A DNA stretch of 64,000 nucleotides from Eudromia elegans (Eukaryota > Chordata > Aves > Tinamiformes > Tinamidae): positions 1,987,763 through 2,051,762 of the forward strand of contig PTEX01000003.1 in NCBI GenBank assembly GCA_003342815.1, written 5' to 3'. The notes under the pieces are model-generated. The model ran no database searches. It saw only the letters and a list, made by a program, of their open reading frames with translations, and was not told the origin of the DNA. A program made the position numbers and the translations under genes. Of the stretch, positions 61,501 to 64,000 are shown piece after piece (position 1 is the stretch's first letter; each line of letters starts with the position of its first letter).

Positions 61501-63982
61501 AGCTCCCTTCCAATATCAAGAATTGGACTGAGCTTAGGCATGGTGGAGCTCGTATTGCAGTCGTATTCTTGTTATCTAACTTTATTGTGTGCATAACTCA
61601 TTACATCTCTTTTTTTTTTCTGTAGAATTATGTAGAAGAAAAGCTTATTCCCACTTGGAATTGGATGGTTAGCATCATGGACTCTACAGAAGCCCAGCTG
61701 CGTTATGGGTCTGCTCTAGCATCTGCTGGTGACCCTGGGCATCCGAATCATCCTCTCCACGCATCTCAGAACTCAGCCAGAAGGGAGAGGATGACAGCGC
61801 GGGAGGAAGCAAGTTTACGAACACTCGAGGGCAGAAGGTATGAGAAGAGTTGAAATGTTGATTTTGATGCATTTGGGGAGTTTAACTTTTAAATACACTG
61901 GTGTAGTAGTAGTTTTGATTTAAGATGGATTCCTCTGTTACTGCTACTCTCTGATTTGTTCTCAAGTACTAGCTTTATCTTTGGTATTAAGTGTTACAAT
62001 GTTAGCATTTGAGCCACTTCAACATAGTAAAGCGTAAAACCATAACTGTTACCACACTGCTTTTATGCTTTTGTGTTGTCACTTCCACATTTGAAGCATG
62101 TAGACTTAAAAACGTGTAAAAGATATGGTGCCTAATCTCTGTATTCATTTTTTTTTTATTTCACTAGACGTGCTACTTTACTCAGTGCCCGTCAGGGAAT
62201 GATGTCAGCACGTGGCGATTTCCTGAACTACGCCCTGTCTCTGATGCGTTCTCACAACGATGAGCACTCAGATGTTCTTCCTGTTCTAGATGTCTGCTCG
62301 CTAAAGCATGTAGCATATGTTTTTCAAGCCCTTATTTATTGGATTAAAGCAATGAATCAACAGACAACATTGGATACTCCTCAGCTTGAACGGAAAAGGT
62401 ACTGAGGCTGACTCATGGAAAAAAAACACTTTGGCAGAAGTTGCATGTGCTGTTTTTTTCAAGTACTTGAATTGTTACTCAGCAACTCGTGCATGTTTGA
62501 AGATTGCTAGGCCAGTTGCAGTGTCTCTTTCAAATCTTGTCACGGTGACTGCTGTGAGAGAGTTTCTTACCACTGAAACTTAAGTTTTATTTCTCATTTA
62601 GTGACATTTTCTCTAAATGACTTACTTGGGACAATTTATCATCTCCAAAAGGCAATCTGCTGCTCATGTTTAGCATGACAATGACTAAGTAAGAGTTTAT
62701 CAAACATATTAAGAATGATGTGAGAGAATTTTGAAGTTTGGTATAAAGGTCACACCAGTTCTATATTCTGTTTAGTTGGGGGTACTTGAGATTTAATTGG
62801 TTATTTAATGCACCGTAGGGAAGTGTCGGTAGTTGCAAATGTCAAGTTTTTAATCTATGCAATTTTTACTAGAGCATTTTTATATTTCTCACAAAACAGT
62901 AATAATTAGTAGTGCTCAGTTTAATTCCATGCCTTCTGAGCATTGTAAACTTCCCTCATATAACAAAGAATTTTAAACTCACTTTTTTTTTAAAGTCCTT
63001 CAATTTGAATCAGCAGTTAATAATTACAGAAATGTTTGTATGCTGAATAGTCTACATCATCTGTTTCAATTTCTTAAGTTTTGAGGTAATTTATCTGAAC
63101 AGTCTTTGCCTACAGTTAGGTAAAAATCTTTGCACCTTTGTGCTCTGAGTTTCAGCATCAAGGTCACACTTAACTTTTTTCTCTACAGAGTTTAATAACG
63201 GTGGTATTTTATTTATATGCATATACACACTTATTTATATTTTTTATAAAATATAAATAGTTTTATACATAATATATTTTACATATAATAAAATATATAA
63301 GATTAAATACATAAATGTTATATAAAAATTATATATGTATGCACACACATATGTGTGTGATATCAATATTCTAGACATATTGGACTATGGAGGTAGTTTC
63401 ACTATTATGCTAATGATACCTTAGGGCTCTTACAACTTTTTCAACAACATCTAATTTCCAAATATATTTCATGATGCCACATATTTCAAGTGCCAAAAAT
63501 GAATACAAATCAATTGCATTCATTTTCTCACTAGCCTGCCTTTTATACTCTGATCAATCAAACTGTTTTCTTTAGGATAAAGTGAATTCAGCACCTATGA
63601 ATTCTAGACTAGTATTCCCTATATGATTCTTTCTTTAATAGATGGTTCCTTGTTCCTAGTTTGTATTGGCATATTCTTTAAACAAACAATCATATCCATC
63701 ACTTTCTGAAGCTGTAACTTTTTAGTTAAAACTTGGAAGTCTATATCTGCCAGTGGCCATGTGACTGTTGGAAGTGGCACATATGACTATGTGATAAGAA
63801 GTACTCTACAACTCAGTAAATCATGTCCTGGTGGGAAATACCTACTTCACAACTAGTAATACCAGTGTGAGTTCTGTGCCAAGTTTACAAATTTTGTTTC
63901 ATTTTTAGAACTCGGGAACTTTTGGAACTTGGTCTGGACAATGAAGATTCAGAACATGAAAATGATGATGATACCAATCAAA
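9280..63982 (+). CDS. UBR5: UBR5 E3 ubiquitin ligase, internal 41 exons (spliced, partial at both ends)
   Basis: UBR5 is a very large nuclear and cytoplasmic HECT-family ubiquitin ligase that recognises N-degrons through a UBR box and builds ubiquitin chains in protein quality control, transcription and DNA-damage pathways (family knowledge). The exons here concatenate to about 1,980 codons that match the recalled human protein almost residue for residue. Visible parts in order are an RCC1-like propeller split around a UBA domain (~185-226), a basic KRRR motif (~632), a beta-barrel and helical scaffold, a Cys/His-rich UBR box (~1177-1245) and long acidic/serine-rich linkers (~1530-1740). Reading phase is maintained through all 40 junctions with no frameshift or internal stop, so the gene appears functional. 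The start codon is upstream and the MLLE and HECT domains are downstream. Exon numbers are inferred by assuming one 5' exon encoding the first ~21 residues. Confidence 0.98.
9803..9884 (+). CDS. UBR5: UBR5 exon 3
   Basis: Encodes the segment with [20 protein letters not shown] and ends FLLE on a codon boundary (residues ~36-63). This begins the RCC1-like propeller: the [10 protein letters not shown] pattern resembles an RCC1 strand. The donor is GAG|gtaaat, followed by a 201-nt intron. Confidence 0.97.
10086..10162 (+). CDS. UBR5: UBR5 exon 4
   Basis: Encodes [20 protein letters not shown] and ends with the first two bases of a Gly codon (residues ~64-89). It completes the first propeller strand pair. 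The donor is GG|gtaaga. The following 781-nt intron holds a weak hairpin near 10466-10495 and nothing else recognised. Confidence 0.97.
10944..11063 (+). CDS. UBR5: UBR5 exon 5
   Basis: Encodes a Ser/Gly/Arg-rich linker beginning [20 protein letters not shown] and ending AGNTLG (residues ~89-129). It is probably disordered and inserted in the propeller. Compared with my recollection of human (SNSGAG), this species reads SSGSGAG. The donor is GG|gtaagt. Confidence 0.97.
11064..14446 (+). other. UBR5: UBR5 intron 5
   Basis: About 3.4 kb of AT-rich intron. It contains poly-pyrimidine runs, a TATTATT-rich tract near 13400 and a short (TG)n stretch near 14135-14175. No CR1 element, RNA gene or convincing extra exon was recognised. 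Confidence 0.8.
14447..14636 (+). CDS. UBR5: UBR5 exon 6
   Basis: Encodes [20 protein letters not shown] followed by an Arg-rich stretch ([15 protein letters not shown]) and ends [12 protein letters not shown] (residues ~129-192). The first part is a flexible Gly/Ser/Arg linker and the end is the lead-in helix of the UBA domain. The exon is strikingly GC- and CpG-rich compared with its introns. It ends on a codon boundary, CAG|gtatgt. Confidence 0.98.
15790..15949 (+). CDS. UBR5: UBR5 exon 7, UBA domain
   Basis: Encodes [20 protein letters not shown], then [20 protein letters not shown], and ends YLPG (residues ~193-246). This is the ubiquitin-associated (UBA) three-helix domain known to bind ubiquitin in UBR5. 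SRSIII differs conservatively from the recalled human SRSVII. The donor is G|gtttgt, a weak variant. The preceding 1.15 kb intron 6 has no recognised features. Confidence 0.98.
16923..16948. repeat. Poly-T tract
   Basis: An uninterrupted T-run of about 26 nt in intron 7. It is not followed by a recognisable retroposon. Confidence 0.9.
18196..18241. repeat. TG/TA microsatellite
   Basis: Alternating TGTG and TATA dinucleotides in intron 7. Confidence 0.85.
18616..18660. repeat. 15-bp tandem repeat, three copies
   Basis: Three near-identical units containing TCTCTGAGACAT in a row, with the last unit ending ACAA. Confidence 0.9.
20539..20579. other. Perfect 12-bp inverted repeat in intron 7
   Basis: Arms GTTCACATAAAA and TTTTATGTGAAC with a 17-nt loop. 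No flanking target duplication was noticed. Confidence 0.8.
21958..22107 (+). CDS. UBR5: UBR5 exon 8
   Basis: Encodes [20 protein letters not shown] then [20 protein letters not shown] and ends LSRLGSSR (residues ~246-296). An acidic loop after the UBA is followed by a Ser/Arg-rich segment. The phase-1 donor is AGAG|gtaatt. Confidence 0.98.
22108..24040 (+). other. UBR5: UBR5 intron 8
   Basis: About 1.9 kb, AT-rich, with several T-runs. No transposon, RNA gene or additional exon was recognised. It ends at the upstream member of a tandem 3' splice-site pair, so the last intronic bases depend on which acceptor is used. Confidence 0.8.
24041..24252 (+). CDS. UBR5: UBR5 exon 9 (long form; short form starts at 24059)
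   Basis: The long form adds VLLLPL before [20 protein letters not shown] and ends LQWWPDK (residues ~296-366 in long numbering). Both acceptors, ACCAG|TTC and CTTAG|AGA, keep the same frame, matching recalled human isoforms with and without VLLLPL. The charged RERE/RLRERR stretch is likely helical, and LQWWPD returns to the propeller. The donor is AAG|gtattg. Confidence 0.96.
27144..27181. repeat. 19-bp tandem duplication
   Basis: Two copies of TTCTCCTAACTGAAG(G/A)AA with period 19 in intron 9. Confidence 0.85.
27218..27266. repeat. Long poly-T with one N (27238)
   Basis: A 49-nt T-run with a single ambiguous base. The true length is uncertain. Confidence 0.9.
27784..27839. repeat. 28-bp tandem duplication
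   Basis: Two almost perfect copies of a unit containing GTTTGTTTGAGGGTATGCTG in intron 9, about 140 nt before exon 10. Confidence 0.92.
27983..28099 (+). CDS. UBR5: UBR5 exon 10
   Basis: Encodes [20 protein letters not shown] followed by [19 protein letters not shown] (residues ~367-405), a clear RCC1-like blade with the G-x-L-Y-x-W pattern. Recalled human has FICIG and LLAV, so Cys-to-Ser and Leu-to-Val changes are seen. The donor is CAG|gtactg and the next intron is only 79 nt. Confidence 0.98.
28179..28289 (+). CDS. UBR5: UBR5 exon 11
   Basis: Encodes [20 protein letters not shown] and ends [10 protein letters not shown] (residues ~406-442), the next strands of the propeller. Both edges are phase 0. 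Recalled human has RATF and TVATEN, so there are minor substitutions. The following 618-nt intron is poly-pyrimidine-rich at its 3' end. Confidence 0.98.
28908..29062 (+). CDS. UBR5: UBR5 exon 12
   Basis: Encodes [20 protein letters not shown] and then the RCC1-like strand [19 protein letters not shown], ending LYW plus two bases of a Trp codon (residues ~443-494). The donor is TG|gtaagt. The 906-nt intron after it contains nothing recognised. Confidence 0.98.
29969..30086 (+). CDS. UBR5: UBR5 exon 13 (GC donor)
   Basis: Encodes [20 protein letters not shown] and ends PNITVGTQ (residues ~494-533). The basic [15 protein letters not shown] helix is conserved. The exon ends ACACAG and the intron begins GCAAGT: no GT donor preserves the frame into the next exon (VCLRNN), so this is a GC-AG intron, 841 nt long. 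Confidence 0.96.
30928..31112 (+). CDS. UBR5: UBR5 exon 14
   Basis: Encodes [20 protein letters not shown] then [20 protein letters not shown] and ends KTTEA plus AA (residues ~534-595). It closes the propeller region. [10 protein letters not shown] replaces the recalled human MEKASKTTEA. The donor is AA|gtaagt, followed by a 765-nt intron. Confidence 0.98.
31878..31987 (+). CDS. UBR5: UBR5 exon 15
   Basis: Encodes [20 protein letters not shown] followed by a Ser-rich tail ending ASSASMPY (residues ~595-632), a disordered Pro/Ser linker. The downstream acceptor GTTCCAG gives the recalled human sequence. Another AG with a better pyrimidine tract sits 18 nt upstream in the same frame. The donor is A|gtaagt. 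Confidence 0.96.
31988..33585 (+). other. UBR5: UBR5 intron 15
   Basis: About 1.6 kb of AT-rich intron containing a (TTTG)n microsatellite near 32569-32597. No other repeat or exon was recognised. Confidence 0.8.
32569..32597. repeat. (TTTG)n microsatellite
   Basis: About six to seven TTTG units in intron 15. Confidence 0.9.
33586..33698 (+). CDS. UBR5: UBR5 exon 16, NLS-like motif
   Basis: Encodes [20 protein letters not shown] then [18 protein letters not shown] (residues ~632-669). [10 protein letters not shown] looks like a nuclear localisation signal, in keeping with the nuclear role of UBR5. VVFVEDV starts the small beta-barrel region. The phase-0 donor is AAG|gtttgt. Confidence 0.97.
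33699..40561 (+). other. UBR5: UBR5 intron 16 (largest complete intron here)
   Basis: A 6.9 kb intron with no CR1 and few simple repeats: a TG/TA microsatellite at 35099-35158 and some T-runs. A modest GC- and CpG-rich patch lies at about 39130-39330. Short ORFs inside have no recognised similarity. Confidence 0.8.
35099..35158. repeat. TG/TA/CA compound microsatellite
   Basis: A compound alternating purine-pyrimidine tract in intron 16 that is partly self-complementary (TGTGTGTATATA...TATACACACACA). Confidence 0.9.
40562..40705 (+). CDS. UBR5: UBR5 exon 17
   Basis: Encodes [20 protein letters not shown], then a Ser-rich loop and [14 protein letters not shown] (residues ~670-717). The [15 protein letters not shown] strand pattern resembles a small SH3/Tudor-like beta-barrel, as described in published UBR5 structures. 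The Ser loop ([15 protein letters not shown]) diverges from recalled human. The intron after it is only 93 nt. Confidence 0.97.
40799..40910 (+). CDS. UBR5: UBR5 exon 18
   Basis: Encodes [20 protein letters not shown] and [17 protein letters not shown] (residues ~718-755), continuing the beta-barrel region. The phase-1 donor is AAAG|gtaagt, followed by a 193-nt intron. Confidence 0.98.
41104..41258 (+). CDS. UBR5: UBR5 exon 19
   Basis: Encodes [20 protein letters not shown] and ends [10 protein letters not shown] (residues ~755-806), with strands typical of the propeller or barrel scaffold. One visible change from recalled human is NERNVAIF to NERSVAIF. The phase-0 donor is CAG|gtttgt. A CR1 begins 167 nt into the next intron. 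Confidence 0.98.
41259..42703 (+). other. UBR5: UBR5 intron 19
   Basis: A 1.4 kb intron, over a third of it a minus-strand CR1 fragment. The ORFs that read from exon 19 into the intron, and those inside the CR1, are not real genes. Confidence 0.85.
41425..41985 (-). mobile_element. CR1 LINE fragment (diverged)
   Basis: The left edge shows the complement of a CR1 tail (TCACAGAATGGCTGAGGTTGG AAGGG type). It is followed by the CR1-typical CTCTGGGCAGCCTGCTGCAGTG and GTAAAGAAGTTGTTCCTCA blocks. It belongs to a different, more GC-rich subfamily than the copy at 59890, and its ORFs are relics. Confidence 0.85.
42704..42901 (+). CDS. UBR5: UBR5 exon 20
   Basis: Encodes [20 protein letters not shown], then [20 protein letters not shown] and ends IIIMAVE (residues ~807-872). 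The [10 protein letters not shown] strand again resembles RCC1-type strands. Both edges are phase 0. Differences from recalled human are HSLTNL for HSLINL and AAIIIM for AAVIIM. Confidence 0.98.
42902..44111 (+). other. UBR5: UBR5 intron 20
   Basis: About 1.2 kb. It contains an unexplained GC-rich patch (about 43380-43650) with two overlapping open frames, and a long poly-T (43886-43918). No CR1 hallmark was seen in the patch. Confidence 0.8.
43886..43918. repeat. Poly-T tract
   Basis: A T-run of about 30 nt with one G interruption, about 200 nt before exon 21. Confidence 0.85.
44112..44322 (+). CDS. UBR5: UBR5 exon 21
   Basis: Encodes [20 protein letters not shown] followed by [20 protein letters not shown] and ends KETKEEE (residues ~873-943). 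It is helical and ankyrin-like in feel ([16 protein letters not shown]). [13 protein letters not shown] differs from recalled human EQNLQMLQTFISH. The phase-1 donor is GAGG|gtgagc. Confidence 0.98.
44323..46880 (+). other. UBR5: UBR5 intron 21
   Basis: A 2.6 kb intron. It includes a 45-nt in-frame cassette-exon candidate at 44922-44966, a T-run at 46261-46280 and a short CATA repeat near 46740. No transposon was recognised. Confidence 0.8.
44922..44966 (+). other. UBR5: Candidate in-frame cassette exon in intron 21
   Basis: A pyrimidine-rich acceptor (TTTTTTTCACAG) is followed by 45 nt open in the phase required by exon 21 and then by a weak GTAGCT donor. It would insert [15 protein letters not shown] between exons 21 and 22 without shifting frame. 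I do not recall this peptide in human UBR5. It may be a pseudo-exon. Confidence 0.3.
46881..47007 (+). CDS. UBR5: UBR5 exon 22
   Basis: Encodes [20 protein letters not shown] then [20 protein letters not shown] and ends with AG of a Ser codon (residues ~943-985). An amphipathic helix is followed by a Ser/Gly linker. The acceptor reads CAG|AAG, a NAGNAG tandem. The phase-2 donor is AG|gtaaac, followed by a 239-nt intron. Confidence 0.97.
47247..47398 (+). CDS. UBR5: UBR5 exon 23
   Basis: Encodes [20 protein letters not shown] then a linker with [20 protein letters not shown] (residues ~985-1036). A basic helix is followed by a proline-rich stretch. The donor is G|gtaagt. The 382-nt intron after it shows nothing else. 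Confidence 0.98.
47781..47876 (+). CDS. UBR5: UBR5 exon 24
   Basis: Encodes [20 protein letters not shown] and ends [11 protein letters not shown] (residues ~1036-1068), a Thr/Ser-rich linker with a short hydrophobic segment. TGTSQGPS replaces the recalled human TGTGQGPS. The phase-1 donor is CAG|gtgaga, followed by a 424-nt intron. Confidence 0.97.
48301..48424 (+). CDS. UBR5: UBR5 exon 25
   Basis: Encodes [20 protein letters not shown] followed by [20 protein letters not shown] (residues ~1068-1109), the start of a helical segment before the UBR box. The donor is AA|gtaagg, followed by a 348-nt intron. Confidence 0.98.
48773..48870 (+). CDS. UBR5: UBR5 exon 26
   Basis: Encodes [20 protein letters not shown] then [12 protein letters not shown] (residues ~1109-1142). 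The D-x-x-G-x-T-P-F-x-x-A pattern looks like an ankyrin-repeat helix pair (inference). The phase-1 donor is AAAG|gtaaat, followed by an 804-nt intron with a 27-nt poly-A. Confidence 0.98.
49526..49552. repeat. Poly-A tract
   Basis: A run of 27 A in intron 26. It could be a retroposon tail but no body is recognisable upstream. Confidence 0.85.
49675..49823 (+). CDS. UBR5: UBR5 exon 27, start of UBR box
   Basis: Encodes [20 protein letters not shown] and ends [13 protein letters not shown] (residues ~1142-1191). The second half begins the zinc-binding UBR box with CNDTCSFTW, which binds N-degron substrates in this family. [11 protein letters not shown] differs from recalled human AEISSSEKEED. 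The phase-0 donor is CAA|gtaaga. Confidence 0.98.
50249..50340 (+). CDS. UBR5: UBR5 exon 28, UBR-box zinc core
   Basis: Encodes [20 protein letters not shown] followed by [10 protein letters not shown] (residues ~1192-1222). It contains the paired CxxC motifs and the CHKGHDC cluster that coordinate the UBR-box zincs. All of these Cys and His residues are present, so the degron-binding fold should be intact. The donor is AA|gtaagt. Confidence 0.99.
50341..51515 (+). other. UBR5: UBR5 intron 28
   Basis: A 1.2 kb intron carrying a plus-strand CR1 3' end of about 270 nt. The rest is AT-rich and unremarkable. Confidence 0.85.
50826..51099 (+). mobile_element. CR1 LINE 3' end
   Basis: Closely matches the last ~270 nt of the CR1 copy near 61080-61346: TCTCAGTGGTGGCCAG..., AGTTCCACAGGAACTTAAG, GGACTAGATGACCTCTACAG, ending ATTCTATGA. 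5'-truncated, with no intact frame. Confidence 0.95.
51516..51662 (+). CDS. UBR5: UBR5 exon 29, end of UBR box
   Basis: Encodes [20 protein letters not shown], finishing the UBR box with its [10 protein letters not shown] zinc ligands, then [20 protein letters not shown] (residues ~1222-1271). The donor is AG|gtgagg. The next introns are very short (95, 89 and 108 nt), so exons 29-32 form a dense cluster. Confidence 0.98.
51758..51876 (+). CDS. UBR5: UBR5 exon 30
   Basis: Encodes [20 protein letters not shown] followed by [19 protein letters not shown] (residues ~1271-1311), a helical segment with a basic loop. KAANPED replaces the recalled human KTASPED. The phase-1 donor is AAG|gtagga. Confidence 0.98.
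51966..52092 (+). CDS. UBR5: UBR5 exon 31
   Basis: Encodes [20 protein letters not shown] followed by [20 protein letters not shown] and KD (residues ~1311-1353), part of the alpha-helical scaffold. The donor is CC|gtgtgt, a weaker-than-usual match. Confidence 0.98.
52201..52330 (+). CDS. UBR5: UBR5 exon 32
   Basis: Encodes [20 protein letters not shown] then [20 protein letters not shown] and DIL (residues ~1353-1396). The acceptor CCAAG is followed six bases later by another AG that would also keep the frame (loss of two residues). The donor is CTG|gtaagc. Confidence 0.97.
52511..52530. repeat. Poly-T tract before exon 33
   Basis: A 20-nt T-run about 55 nt before the exon 33 acceptor, possibly part of an extended pyrimidine tract. 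Confidence 0.85.
52585..52745 (+). CDS. UBR5: UBR5 exon 33
   Basis: Encodes [20 protein letters not shown] followed by [20 protein letters not shown] and ends EMASSKKK (residues ~1397-1450), helical scaffold ending in a lysine cluster. The donor is AA|gtaagt, followed by a 485-nt intron. Confidence 0.98.
53231..53470 (+). CDS. UBR5: UBR5 exon 34
   Basis: Encodes [20 protein letters not shown], a helix with [20 protein letters not shown], and ends [10 protein letters not shown] (residues ~1450-1530). It closes the helical scaffold and begins the long disordered linker. IIPVRM replaces the recalled human IVPVRM. The donor is AG|gtaaaa. The following 687-nt intron has a decayed CR1. Confidence 0.98.
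53590..53785 (-). mobile_element. Old, decayed CR1 fragment
   Basis: On the minus strand it resembles a CR1 3' end: a GGAAAAGATTCTTCAAAATGAGG block, a CTTGGAGAGATTCTGAACCC block and a GGGGGACTGGAGCCAATGATCTC block ending in the CAACCTTAA tail. Many substitutions suggest an ancient insertion. Its right edge is uncertain. Confidence 0.65.
54158..54281 (+). CDS. UBR5: UBR5 exon 35
   Basis: Encodes a Ser/Gln-rich stretch including [20 protein letters not shown] and ends [10 protein letters not shown] (residues ~1530-1571), a disordered and probably phosphorylated linker. The phase-0 donor is GAG|gtcagc, a weak variant. The 792-nt intron after it has no recognised features. Confidence 0.97.
55074..55185 (+). 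CDS. UBR5: UBR5 exon 36, acidic tract
   Basis: Encodes [20 protein letters not shown] followed by [17 protein letters not shown] (residues ~1572-1609), an extremely acidic Glu/Asp/His tract conserved with human. The phase-1 donor is ATG|gtatgt. Confidence 0.98.
55186..56741 (+). other. UBR5: UBR5 intron 36
   Basis: A 1.6 kb AT-rich intron. No transposon, RNA gene or additional exon was recognised. Confidence 0.8.
56742..56873 (+). CDS. UBR5: UBR5 exon 37
   Basis: Encodes [20 protein letters not shown] followed by [20 protein letters not shown] (residues ~1609-1653). An acidic, Ser-rich linker surrounds a short hydrophobic LDLLAAA helix. The phase-1 donor is GCAG|gtatgc, followed by an 875-nt intron with a pyrimidine-rich stretch. 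Confidence 0.97.
57749..58006 (+). CDS. UBR5: UBR5 exon 38 (GC donor)
   Basis: Encodes [20 protein letters not shown], a Ser/Asp block ([14 protein letters not shown]) and a linker ending [10 protein letters not shown] plus A (residues ~1653-1739). The exon ends CCAGCAG and the intron starts GCAAGT: only this GC donor joins in frame to the next exon ([10 protein letters not shown]). The intron is 355 nt. QNQRAAS replaces the recalled human QHQRAAS. Confidence 0.96.
58362..58630 (+). CDS. UBR5: UBR5 exon 39
   Basis: Encodes [20 protein letters not shown], a poly-Ala run of about seven residues, [20 protein letters not shown] and ends YQDAVNLQ (residues ~1739-1828). The mostly helical [20 protein letters not shown] segment starts the next folded domain. 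Phase-0 donor CAG|gtaaga. Confidence 0.98.
58685..59090 (-). mobile_element. CR1 LINE fragment
   Basis: The left edge carries the complement of the CR1 3' end (TGTGGAGGCTGAAAGGGACC, ATCATCTAGTCCAAGGCCAT). It is followed by TACAGTAAAACAAGGCTTTTC and a segment matching the CR1 sequence that encodes the end of ORF2. Diverged and 5'-truncated, it begins only about 55 nt after exon 39. Confidence 0.85.
59890..61346 (+). mobile_element. CR1 LINE, 5'-truncated, reverse-transcriptase region nearly open
   Basis: A CR1 non-LTR retrotransposon covering much of the RT domain and the whole 3' end. The frame from 59918 shows RT motifs in order: [36 protein letters not shown] and the catalytic FADD in [10 protein letters not shown]. 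The frame is interrupted only by TAG at 60800-60802, where related copies would have a Glu codon, and then runs on in the same frame to the natural stop near 61273. The endonuclease part is missing. The 3' UTR ends in CCATTCTATGA. It is likely a fairly young insertion and not autonomous. Confidence 0.96.
59918..61273 (+). pseudogene. CR1 ORF2 remnant (reverse transcriptase)
   Basis: About 450 codons of the C-terminal half of CR1 ORF2, interrupted by one in-frame TAG. The palm-domain motifs, including FADD, are intact, and the C-terminal segment ending [13 protein letters not shown] follows the stop. The N-terminal endonuclease is missing, so it cannot act on its own. Confidence 0.93.
61626..61837 (+). 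CDS. UBR5: UBR5 exon 40
   Basis: Encodes [20 protein letters not shown] then [20 protein letters not shown] and ends [12 protein letters not shown] (residues ~1829-1899), part of a helical domain that continues into exon 41. The donor is AG|gtatga, followed by a 330-nt intron. Confidence 0.98.
62168..62398 (+). CDS. UBR5: UBR5 exon 41
   Basis: Encodes [20 protein letters not shown] then [20 protein letters not shown] and ends LDTPQLERK (residues ~1899-1976), long helices of the scaffold leading toward the MLLE and HECT part. The donor is AG|gtactg. Confidence 0.98.
62399..63908 (+). other. UBR5: UBR5 intron 41
   Basis: A 1.5 kb intron, very AT-rich, with a TATA/TATAA-type low-complexity tract at about 63212-63360. 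No transposon or additional exon was recognised. Confidence 0.8.
63212..63360. repeat. AT-rich low-complexity tract
   Basis: Mixed TATA, ATTT and TATAA repeats ending in a short ACACACATATGTGTGTG palindrome in intron 41. Confidence 0.8.
63909..63982 (+). CDS. UBR5: UBR5 exon 42
   Basis: Encodes [20 protein letters not shown] and DTNQ (residues ~1976-2001), an acidic linker. GLDNED replaces the recalled human GIDNED. The phase-1 donor is AAA|gttagt and the window ends 18 nt into the following intron. The MLLE and HECT domains must follow outside the window. Confidence 0.96.
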
Positions 63983-64000
63983 GTTAGTATGCCAAGATCT

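Larger units (their letters stand above)
58631..61625 (+). other. UBR5: UBR5 intron 39 with two CR1 copies
   Basis: A 3.0 kb intron, well over half CR1-derived: a minus-strand fragment near its start and a 1.46 kb plus-strand copy further on. The remaining sequence between them (about 59090-59890) is AT-rich with nothing recognised. Confidence 0.9.

Overview
The window is vertebrate nuclear DNA, almost certainly from a bird. It is AT-rich and intron-dominated. It carries several CR1 LINE fragments with the avian 3' end (a GGACTAGATGACCTC...CCTTCCAACC...ATTCTATGA type tail). Two single N bases sit inside long poly-T runs, which suggests a draft assembly. No rRNA, tRNA, CRISPR array or bacterial-type operon was seen, and the species cannot be named from this sequence.

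One protein-coding gene fills the window: UBR5 (EDD1/hyd), the giant HECT-type, UBR-box ubiquitin ligase, on the + strand. I placed 41 coding exons by reading the translated segments against the recalled human UBR5 protein. Splice sites agree at every exon edge and codon phase carries through all 40 internal junctions without a break. Together they give about 5.94 kb of coding sequence, or about 1,980 codons, equivalent to human residues ~21 to ~2001. The start-codon exon (exon 1) lies upstream. The MLLE/PABC and HECT catalytic domains lie downstream. By this count the exons are 2 to 42 (numbering inferred).

Layout: 1-9279 is intron 1, with two CR1 fragments and two perfect hairpins. 9280-15949 holds exons 2-7 (N-terminal beta-propeller start, Gly/Ser/Arg linker, UBA domain). 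15950-21957 is a 6.0 kb intron. 21958-33698 holds exons 8-16 (rest of the RCC1-like propeller, nuclear-localisation-like KRRR). 33699-40561 is a 6.9 kb intron. 40562-49823 holds exons 17-27 (beta-barrel and helical scaffold). 49675-51662 holds the zinc-binding UBR box. 51758-58630 holds exons 30-39 (helical scaffold, then long acidic/serine-rich linkers). 61626-63982 holds exons 40-42.

The most interesting signals concern RNA processing. Exons 9 and 15 each have two in-frame 3' splice sites 18 nt apart. Two introns use GC rather than GT donors. An in-frame 45-nt cassette-exon candidate lies in intron 21. One CR1 copy retains an almost open reverse-transcriptase frame with a single stop. CR1 copies in opposite orientations flank blocks of exons. 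I found no evidence of a wholly new biological system.
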